From Treponema sp. (GTDB taxonomy: Bacteria; Spirochaetota; Spirochaetia; Treponematales; Breznakiellaceae): DNA of 64,000 nucleotides. The position numbers and the translations under genes were made by a program. Location: assembly GCA_009780855.1 (NCBI GenBank), contig WQZG01000004.1:1-64000 (forward strand), read 5' to 3'. Below the pieces are notes generated by a model. The model was not told where the DNA came from, did no database searches, and saw nothing but the letters and a program-made list of their open reading frames with translations. Shown here one piece after another: positions 56,840 to 64,000 of this stretch. Position 1 is the stretch's first letter. The number at the start of each line of letters is the position of its first letter.

Positions 56840-59800
56840 ATGAAAATCGACCGCCTGTTTACCGGGCCCAAAACGGGACCCTACAAGGATATAGTCTGGG
56901 AAAAAAGAAAGAGCGAAATCCGCAACCCTGACGGCAGAACCATTTTCTCGGAAGAAACTGTAATTGTTCCGTCCTCCTGGAGCCAGATTGCCGCAGACAT
57001 TATAGCACAAAAATACTTCAGAAAAGCCGGAGTACCGTCTGAAAAAATCTACGAATGGAAAAAATGGGCCTGTGCAGATGGTTCATCTGATCCGTCGGCT
57101 CCTGCTGATCTAAGAGATCCGCAGGATCTCACGGACCCGGGAAATGTCCTGCCTGCCGACGGCGCCGAGCACGATGCCCGCCAGGTATTCCATCGTCTGG
57201 CCTATACCTGGATGGAATGGGGCAAAAAGAACAATTATTTTGATTCACCGGAAGACGAAAAAGCTTTTTATGACGAGACCTGTTACATGCTGGCCCGCCA
57301 GATGGCCGCGCCCAACAGTCCGCAGTGGTTTAACACCGGACTGTATTCAGTATACGGAATAGACGGTCCGGCCCAGGGCCATTTTTATTTCGATCCGGCA
57401 CAAGGCAAAGTGGTAAAATCCGACAGCGCCTACAAGAGGCCTCAGCCGCATGCGTGTCTCCCGGCGCACTCTCTTATCAGTACGCCAAAAGGACTAATTT
57501 CCATAAGCGAACTGGTTAAGAAGAATGCATCCGGAACAGAAGTATTTGATAAAGACGGTATTACAAAAATAATAGCGGTCAAAGAAAACGGCATAAAGCC
57601 TGTAATCAGGGTAGTACTTAAAAATGGCAACAGCCTGGAAGCTACTCCGGATCATCTTGTTCTGGCATTTGACGGCGAAGAAGAATTTTCAAAAGAACCA
57701 AAATGGATTGAAGCAGGTAAATTGCATAACGGAATGAAACTTATGCAGATAACCGGTACCGCAGTTAATCCCGCGTTAAATTGCACAGAATTGGAAGTAA
57801 GTGAGGCAATTCTTGCAGGCTGGCTGAGCGGAGACGGATTTGCCGGACAATACAACGGAACCAATACTTCCTGGACTATTGAATTTATGACAGCAGGCGA
57901 TGATGAATATAATTATCTGATGCCGCATATTCAGAATGTATTCCGGGATATTCATTATCATGTGTCATCAGTTGAAACCAAAAACGAAACGCTTAATCTG
58001 CGGCGGATAAGACTGTACGGAAAAAAACTCCAGCCTTTTATAGAAAAATATGAGGCTGATAAACGCGGCCTTGATATTAAGATTCCCGATATAATATTAC
58101 AGGGCGGCAAAGAAATTGCGGCTGCGTATCTGCGCTCCCTTTTCCAGGCTGACGCAACTGTCCGCAGCCACAAGGGAAATAATGATTCATATGATGTTGT
58201 TTTAGGCAGCATATCAATTGATCTTATCCACAATGCGCAGCAGCTTCTTGCAAATCTTGGTATATACAGCCGTATTTCGTTATGCGCGGATTCGCGGGAA
58301 GACCGTCATGTTTATTATCAGCTGATAATTGCATATAAGAGTGAAAGAAAAAAATTCCAGGGCATGATTGGTTTTATATCGGAAGAGAAACAAATAAAAC
58401 TTTCAGACTCGCTGCAAACAGATATACGCGGGAAAATAATTCCGGCTGTTCGTTATGAACAGGTTGTCAGACTTGAATATCTTGGTGAAATGCCGGTTTA
58501 TGATATCCAGACTCAAAGCGGAAATTTCCTGGCAGGCAATATCGTAGTTCACAATTGCTTTATCCTCTCGCTCAAGGACGATCTGGTAAATGAAGGCGGG
58601 ATAATGGATCTGGTCACGCGCGAGGCAAGGCTGTTTAAATACGGCTCCGGCACAGGATCAAATTTTTCCGCGATAAGGGGCCTTAACGAAAAACTCTCCG
58701 GCGGCGGGGTTTCATCGGGGCTGCTGTCCTTCCTAAAAATCGGCGACAGGTCTGCGTCGGCAATCAAGAGCGGGGGTACTACGCGGCGCGCGGCAAAGAT
58801 GCTGACTCTGGACGCGGATCATCCGGATGTGGAAAAATATATTGCCTGGAAACAGGAAGAAGAACACAAGGTAGCTTCGATGGTCACCGGTTCCAGGACA
58901 ATAAAAAAACATATCGAGGGAATCAAAAAAGCGCTTGCGGCATTTAGGGGGCCGGAGGCGGATAAATTTAACGCAAATAAAAATTACGATCTTGCCTCTG
59001 CCCTGCGCAGCGCGCTTACGGATAATATTCCTTCATCGTATATTTACCAGATATTGAGAAGACTGGAACAGGGCGACACAAAAATCAATCCGGCAGTTTT
59101 TTCAACAGCCTGGGATGATGAGGCATACAATACGGTTTCCGGCCAGTCTTCGAACAACAGCCTCCGCCTTACCGATGAATTTATGAAAGCGGTTCTGGAG
59201 GACAAGGAATGGAACCTTACCACCCGCATAACCGGAGAGACCGTAAAAACACTAAAGGCCAGAGAAATATGGGACAAGACAGCGCAGTCGGCCTGGGCCT
59301 GCGCGGATCCCGGCCTGCAGTTCCACACCACTATCAACGACTGGCATACCTGTCCGGCCGGAGGCGAGATACGGGCTTCCAATCCGTGTTCGGAGTATAT
59401 GTTCCTCGACGATACGGCCTGCAATCTGGCTTCGATTAACCTGTCGCTTTTTTACAGCAGCGAAACTAAAAAATTTGACGTGCAGGCGTATCTCCACGCG
59501 ATAAGAATATGGACAACCATTCTTGAAATATCGGTGGTCATGGCCCAGTTCCCGTCATCAAAAATCGCAGAGCTGTCCTACGAATACCGCACACTTGGTC
59601 TCGGTTACGCAAACCTGGGCAGCCTGCTGATGATCATGGGCCTGCCCTATGATTCGCCTGAAGGCCGCGCGATCGCGGCTTCGCTTACCGCCATGCTTAC
59701 AGGAGAAGCGTATACCCAGTCGGCGCGCATGGCTGCCGGGCTCGGCACATTCGCGCGCTTTGATGAGAACAGGGAAGCAATGCTGCGTGTAATACGGAAC

Positions 59801-61456
59801 CACCGCAGGGCATGCTTCAATAGTCCGGTAAAAGAATACGAAAAACTCCATACAATTCCGCAGGGCATTGACCAGGAAAAATGTCCGGCATATCTGCTTG
59901 ACGCGGCAAAACAAACCTGGGATACCGCCCTCCGGCTTGGCGAAGAACACGGGTACCGCAACGCGCAGGTTACTGCCATAGCGCCTACCGGAACCATAGG
60001 CCTCCTTATGGACTGCGATACTACAGGAGTCGAACCGGACTTCGCACTGGTAAAATTCAAGAAGCTCGCCGGAGGCGGTTATTTTAAAATCATAAACCAG
60101 TCGGTGCCGCCGGCTCTTAAGGCCCTGGGTTATAAAGATTCAGAAATTGAAAGAATTGTCTGCTACGCGACCGGACATAAAACTTTCGCGACTTCCCCGG
60201 TAATCAACAGCGAGAGCCTGGCCTCAAAAGGTTTTAGCCCGGAAAATATTAACGCGGCGGAAGCCGCTGTCGCCTCGGCAATGAATCTGGAAAGCGTTTT
60301 TAATCCGTGGATTTTGGGGAAAGAATTTTTTGAAAAGAAACTTAAAATTCCTGAGGCAACCTACTCAACACCCGGGTTCAGCCTTTTAAGGGCTCTGGAC
60401 TTTAGCGCGGAAGAAATTGAAAAGGCGGAAACCTATACCTGCGGAACCATGGGTCTTGAGGGAGCTCCGGTTTTAAAGAAGGAACACCACGCTGTTTTTG
60501 ACACTGCGACGCCTTCGGGAAAAAACGGGAAGCGCTCGATTCCATGGACAGCTCATGTAGACATGATGGCCGCTGTACAGCCTTTTGTTACCGGGGCAAT
60601 TTCAAAAACCATAAATATGCCCAATTCGGCAAATTACGAAGATGTAAAGGGCGCCTACATTATGGCCTGGAAAAAAGCGCTCAAGGCAGTAGCGCTGTAC
60701 AGGGATGGTTCCAAACTCTCGCAGCCGCTGTCTTCCTTTGCTCCGGGCACAGACCCGCTCGCGGATACAATCCTGGGAGTGGAACATGATTTAAATTACG
60801 GTTACACCCCGGGAGTCAGTCCGGACAGGAGAAAGAGCCGGGTAAGGGGCGAGCGTAAGTCCCTGCCAAACAGGCGCATCGGTTATACGCAGAAAGTTAA
60901 AATCGGCGGACATTCGATTTTTACACGGACCGGCGAATACGAAGACGGCAAGCTTGGGGAAATTTTTGTTGATATGCAGAAGGAAGGCTCTGCCTTCCGC
61001 ACCTTACTCAACAGTTTTGCCATAGCCGTTTCCCTGGGGCTCCAGTACGGAGTGCCGCTGGAAAAATACGTTGAACAGTTTACGTTTATCCGGTTTGAAC
61101 CTAACGGCATGGTGCAGGGGCATGAATATGTAAAAATGGCTACCAGCGTCATTGACTATATATTCCGCGACCTGGCGATCAGCTACCTCAAGCGCAGCGA
61201 CCTGGCCCAGGTAAAGCCGGAGGACCTTCTGGCTACCGGAACAAAAAGCAACGGGACAAGCTCCACCCATACGCCTTCTGAACCTGTCATGGAAAATTTT
61301 ATGCAAAAATACGGCCTGGCAAACGCCCAGATACTGGAAGCCAGGATCAAAGGTTACGAAGGCGAGGCCTGCCCCAATTGCGGTTCCTTTACCCTTATTC
61401 GCAACGGAACCTGCATGAAGTGCGATACCTGCGGCGGAACGACAGGCTGCAGCTAA
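56840..61456 (+). CDS. nrdJ: Vitamin B12-dependent (class II) ribonucleotide reductase, intein-containing
   Basis: [92 protein letters not shown]-terminal ACPNCG...[14 protein letters not shown]. Start 56840 preferred to 56789. Confidence 0.95.
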   Translation: MKIDRLFTGPKTGPYKDIVWEKRKSEIRNPDGRTIFSEETVIVPSSWSQIAADIIAQKYFRKAGVPSEKIYEWKKWACADGSSDPSAPADLRDPQDLTDPGNVLPADGAEHDARQVFHRLAYTWMEWGKKNNYFDSPEDEKAFYDETCYMLARQMAAPNSPQWFNTGLYSVYGIDGPAQGHFYFDPAQGKVVKSDSAYKRPQPHACLPAHSLISTPKGLISISELVKKNASGTEVFDKDGITKIIAVKENGIKPVIRVVLKNGNSLEATPDHLVLAFDGEEEFSKEPKWIEAGKLHNGMKLMQITGTAVNPALNCTELEVSEAILAGWLSGDGFAGQYNGTNTSWTIEFMTAGDDEYNYLMPHIQNVFRDIHYHVSSVETKNETLNLRRIRLYGKKLQPFIEKYEADKRGLDIKIPDIILQGGKEIAAAYLRSLFQADATVRSHKGNNDSYDVVLGSISIDLIHNAQQLLANLGIYSRISLCADSREDRHVYYQLIIAYKSERKKFQGMIGFISEEKQIKLSDSLQTDIRGKIIPAVRYEQVVRLEYLGEMPVYDIQTQSGNFLAGNIVVHNCFILSLKDDLVNEGGIMDLVTREARLFKYGSGTGSNFSAIRGLNEKLSGGGVSSGLLSFLKIGDRSASAIKSGGTTRRAAKMLTLDADHPDVEKYIAWKQEEEHKVASMVTGSRTIKKHIEGIKKALAAFRGPEADKFNANKNYDLASALRSALTDNIPSSYIYQILRRLEQGDTKINPAVFSTAWDDEAYNTVSGQSSNNSLRLTDEFMKAVLEDKEWNLTTRITGETVKTLKAREIWDKTAQSAWACADPGLQFHTTINDWHTCPAGGEIRASNPCSEYMFLDDTACNLASINLSLFYSSETKKFDVQAYLHAIRIWTTILEISVVMAQFPSSKIAELSYEYRTLGLGYANLGSLLMIMGLPYDSPEGRAIAASLTAMLTGEAYTQSARMAAGLGTFARFDENREAMLRVIRNHRRACFNSPVKEYEKLHTIPQGIDQEKCPAYLLDAAKQTWDTALRLGEEHGYRNAQVTAIAPTGTIGLLMDCDTTGVEPDFALVKFKKLAGGGYFKIINQSVPPALKALGYKDSEIERIVCYATGHKTFATSPVINSESLASKGFSPENINAAEAAVASAMNLESVFNPWILGKEFFEKKLKIPEATYSTPGFSLLRALDFSAEEIEKAETYTCGTMGLEGAPVLKKEHHAVFDTATPSGKNGKRSIPWTAHVDMMAAVQPFVTGAISKTINMPNSANYEDVKGAYIMAWKKALKAVALYRDGSKLSQPLSSFAPGTDPLADTILGVEHDLNYGYTPGVSPDRRKSRVRGERKSLPNRRIGYTQKVKIGGHSIFTRTGEYEDGKLGEIFVDMQKEGSAFRTLLNSFAIAVSLGLQYGVPLEKYVEQFTFIRFEPNGMVQGHEYVKMATSVIDYIFRDLAISYLKRSDLAQVKPEDLLATGTKSNGTSSTHTPSEPVMENFMQKYGLANAQILEARIKGYEGEACPNCGSFTLIRNGTCMKCDTCGGTTGCS
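57455..58555 (+). mobile_element. Intein with LAGLIDADG homing endonuclease domain inside nrdJ (367 aa)
   Basis: Begins at Cys ([20 protein letters not shown]), ends ...NIVVHN|C; block [12 protein letters not shown] and second [14 protein letters not shown]. Confidence 0.93.
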
Positions 61457-61496
61457 AAATACCGGCAGGTAATGCATTGATTTAAACGGAGAAATA

Positions 61497-62576
61497 TTGA
61501 CCTACTATGCTACATTCATTCCGGGTCTGCAGGAATTTATCGCGGTTGCAATACGCGAGCGGCTGCCTGATGTTTCAATATTAAAGTTACTGGACGGTGC
61601 TGTAATTTTTAAGACAGGTGTTACTTATGACAGTCTGAATTTTTTTTGCTTTAACAATATTTTCGCATTGATCGATATAGATGAAATTCGTGATAAAAAA
61701 GCTAAATGCGATATAGACGAAATTCACAAATATAATGGCCAGGCGAAGATTGAATTACACATTAAAAAAATTATAAATGCTTTAGACAACCGGAGCCTGG
61801 AAGCAATGCAGGTTATATCAGAAAACAACAATAAAATCCAAAGCTTCCGCCTGGTGTGCTCCGCCGAAAATAAACCGGTTTCGATCAGCGAAAAATCCCG
61901 GCTTGGTATGGAAAAGTTTATAGAAAGAATTTCATCATTGAAGCCGGACCGCAGCAACCCGGACACAGAGTTTTGGTTTTTATACCGCAGCGAAGGTTTT
62001 TGCGTATTCATGAAGCGCCTGACCAATAACCGCGCCGGTGAAAAATCTCTGCACCCAGGAGAGTTAAGTCCGCAGCTGGCCTGGTCCCTTTGCCGAATTG
62101 CGGAACTCAAGCACGGACAAACCGCCTCCGATCCCTTTTGCGGTTACGGTTCTATTCCGCTGGCCGCGTGCAGGCATTTCCCGGTAAAAAAATTTTACGC
62201 AAGCGACCTTGATCCCGCCTGTGTAAAAATTGCCAAATCAAAACCAGGCCTTAAAAATGAACGATGCGAAATTGTTAAAGCCGATTTCCGCTCTGTCCCG
62301 GAATTAATCGGCCAGGGCAGTATTGACGTTATTGTAACCGATCCGCCCTGGGGCCTGTATAAAGAAACCGATGTCCCGCTGCAGCGGCTCTACGATGAAA
62401 TTATCGGTTGTTTTGCGCGTTTATTAAAAGCTGGCGGTACAGCGGTAATTCTTAGCGCGGCGGAGAAGGAAGTGGAAGCCGCAGTCGGAAAAGTCGGGAT
62501 GCTTACGATTAACGGTAAAATACCGGTACTGGTCTCGGGGAAGAAAGCGATTATTTTTAAGCTGGGGAAGGTTTAA
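61497..62576 (+). CDS. UPF0020/THUMP-type RNA methyltransferase
   Basis: DPFCGYGSIPLAACRHFPVKKFYASDLDP, VIVTDPPWGLYKE (N6/N2-type NPPY-like). Confidence 0.8.
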   Translation: MTYYATFIPGLQEFIAVAIRERLPDVSILKLLDGAVIFKTGVTYDSLNFFCFNNIFALIDIDEIRDKKAKCDIDEIHKYNGQAKIELHIKKIINALDNRSLEAMQVISENNNKIQSFRLVCSAENKPVSISEKSRLGMEKFIERISSLKPDRSNPDTEFWFLYRSEGFCVFMKRLTNNRAGEKSLHPGELSPQLAWSLCRIAELKHGQTASDPFCGYGSIPLAACRHFPVKKFYASDLDPACVKIAKSKPGLKNERCEIVKADFRSVPELIGQGSIDVIVTDPPWGLYKETDVPLQRLYDEIIGCFARLLKAGGTAVILSAAEKEVEAAVGKVGMLTINGKIPVLVSGKKAIIFKLGKV

Positions 62577-62615
62577 TTACGAAAGCTGGCAATGTTAGAT
62601 ATTTAAAAAAAATGC

Positions 62616-62644
62616 TTGCAAAAAATACAGTTATGGTTTATATT
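62616..62644 (+). promoter_or_regulatory. Putative sigma70 promoter upstream of the AbiF-like gene leader
   Basis: TTGCAA, exactly 17-nt spacer, TATATT. Confidence 0.6.
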
Positions 62645-62650
62645 AAAAAT

Positions 62651-62722
62651 GATAGGACCCCCCCGCACCTCTCCAAATCTGTTTTACAGGTTTGTGAAGT
62701 GTAACAGTGGGGGGACATTTTT
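62651..62722 (+). ncRNA. Candidate structured ncRNA or regulatory leader preceding the Abi_2/AbiF gene
   Basis: GATAGGACCCCCCCGCACCTCTCCAAATCTGTTTTACAGGTTTGTGAAGTGTAACAGTGGGGGGACATTTTT: outer C7/G6 stem, inner CAAATCTG-TTTTA-CAGGTTTG stem, trailing T-run. Confidence 0.55.
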
Positions 62723-63595
62723 ATGGCTACAATAAAACCACCTACAACTTATAAACAACAAATTGAGAAACTTCGATTAAGGGGTTGTATAATTGCAGAT
62801 GAAAGCCAGGCCATTGAAATACTTTCAAAAGTAAATTATTACCGCCTAACAGCTTACTTTTTACCATTTAAACAACCAGACGAAACTTACAGAGCCGGAA
62901 CTGACTTTAATACTGTATATCAAATATATGAATTTGACCGAAAAATTCGCAATTTAATGTTTTTGGCCATTGAAGAAATTGAGATCAATCTTAGATCATC
63001 ACTTGCCTATTATCATGCTCAAAAATACGGTGCTTTAGGATATTTAGATAATAAAAACTACTACCCGAAACATGATCATACAAAATTTTTGTCCAGAATA
63101 GATGATGAAAAAAAGAAAAGAATAAAAGAACCTTTTGTTCAGCATCATTTAAAAAAATATGGTGGTATTTTCCCGATTTGGGTAATAATCGAATTATTCA
63201 CATTTACAACGTTATCACATTTTTATGCAGATTTGCCGATAGATGATCAAAAATATATTGCAAGAAAATTTTATAAAACCCATAATAAGACACTTAGGAG
63301 TTGGTTAAGATGTTCTACAGATTTACGAAATTTTTGTGCTCATTTTGGCAGATTATATTATAGAATTTTCACCTCAATACCTGATGGTATACCGGAACTT
63401 GATAAAAGTAACGAGCGAAGTCTTTTTGCTGTAATAATGGTACTGCGAAATCTTTTCACTGATCCCGATAAATGGAATAATGAAATATATAAAAAAATTT
63501 GCTCATTAATAAATGAATATTCTAAAATAATTAATTTTTATCACATTGGTTTCCCACAAGATTGGGAGAAAAAATTAATGAAGTATATTGTTTAA
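62723..63595 (+). CDS. Abi_2 / AbiD-AbiF-family abortive infection protein (HEPN)
   Basis: PPTTYKQQIEKLRLRGCIIADESQAIEILSKVNYYRLTAYFLPF; EFDRKIRNLMFLAIEEIEINLRSSLAYYHA; HEPN RNFCAH (Rx4H). Confidence 0.88.
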   Translation: MATIKPPTTYKQQIEKLRLRGCIIADESQAIEILSKVNYYRLTAYFLPFKQPDETYRAGTDFNTVYQIYEFDRKIRNLMFLAIEEIEINLRSSLAYYHAQKYGALGYLDNKNYYPKHDHTKFLSRIDDEKKKRIKEPFVQHHLKKYGGIFPIWVIIELFTFTTLSHFYADLPIDDQKYIARKFYKTHNKTLRSWLRCSTDLRNFCAHFGRLYYRIFTSIPDGIPELDKSNERSLFAVIMVLRNLFTDPDKWNNEIYKKICSLINEYSKIINFYHIGFPQDWEKKLMKYIV

Positions 63596-63673
63596 ATTAA
63601 TATTTCCATAATTGTTTATTTGATTTTCCAGTATCAGCATTACTTCCGATAAAGTTAGAAATTTGATCATTTT

Positions 63674-63901
63674 TTATTTACCGAGTTTTTCCAAAACCTT
63701 GCCGTATTTTAAATTGATTTTTTCAAGTGAACTTAATATATCATTATGCTGATTTTGTCTGTTTTGGGGAGATAATATAATATTTCTCCCGTCAGTGCTT
63801 AATTCAAAAGTAGTTTCACTTGATATATTTAACATTTCCAATATAGATTTATCCAATATTAAAGCAGCACTATTTCCATGCTGGATCAGTTTTTTAATCA
63901 T
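63674..63901 (-). CDS. AbrB/MazE-type SpoVT-fold antitoxin-like protein
   Basis: MIKKLIQHGNSAALILDKSILEMLNISSETTFELSTDGRNIILSPQ. Confidence 0.8.
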   Translation of the reverse strand: MIKKLIQHGNSAALILDKSILEMLNISSETTFELSTDGRNIILSPQNRQNQHNDILSSLEKINLKYGKVLEKLGK

Positions 63902-64000
63902 AAATTATCCTCCCTCCTATACTCCACCCACCGCACCCGGCCCGACCTGATAACTTCGCGCAGGCGTTTTTCCTGATCGTTTAACGCTGGGTTTTTGCCG
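63898..64000 (-). CDS. C-terminal end of an ORF entering from the right window edge
   Basis: ...GKNPALNDQEKRLREVIRSGRVRWVEYRREDNL*; ATGA overlap with the downstream AbrB-like gene. Confidence 0.5.
   Translation of the reverse strand, partial: GKNPALNDQEKRLREVIRSGRVRWVEYRREDNL

Overview
The window is about 64 kb of bacterial chromosome. Protein flavour suggests a host-associated spirochaete (Treponema-like), but this is inference only. The backbone includes a yhf-type cluster (yhfTU, PRD/yhfY, yhfZ, php, yhfS, yhfX) running into its own HPr and Enzyme I; rplM-rpsI-recX; a complete rnfCDGEAB operon; tRNA-Leu(UAA); a long minus-strand catabolic operon (GH2, two UroD-type methyltransferase-like proteins, two Zn-dehydrogenases, TIM isomerase, Rpe-like epimerase); mnmA, metY, ilvE, a second ptsI, der, and a B12-dependent ribonucleotide reductase (nrdJ) interrupted by a LAGLIDADG intein. 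An accessory region lies at about 12.2-21 kb, and a second one starts at about 62.6 kb. The strongest candidates are: (1) a secreted caspase-fold protein paired with a SUMF1/C-type-lectin-fold lipoprotein whose C-terminal ~30 codons look like a diversity-generating-retroelement (DGR) variable region, followed by a GC-rich hairpin and a truncated ORF resembling a DGR accessory protein, with no reverse transcriptase or template repeat seen in the window; (2) an Abi_2/AbiF-type HEPN protein immediately preceded by a well-formed promoter and a structured, possibly noncoding RNA leader; (3) a decayed family of Rpn/PD-(D/E)XK elements, two copies of which share the same internal deletion at a 6-bp microhomology. 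No database or folding software was used; family calls rest on recognisable motifs.
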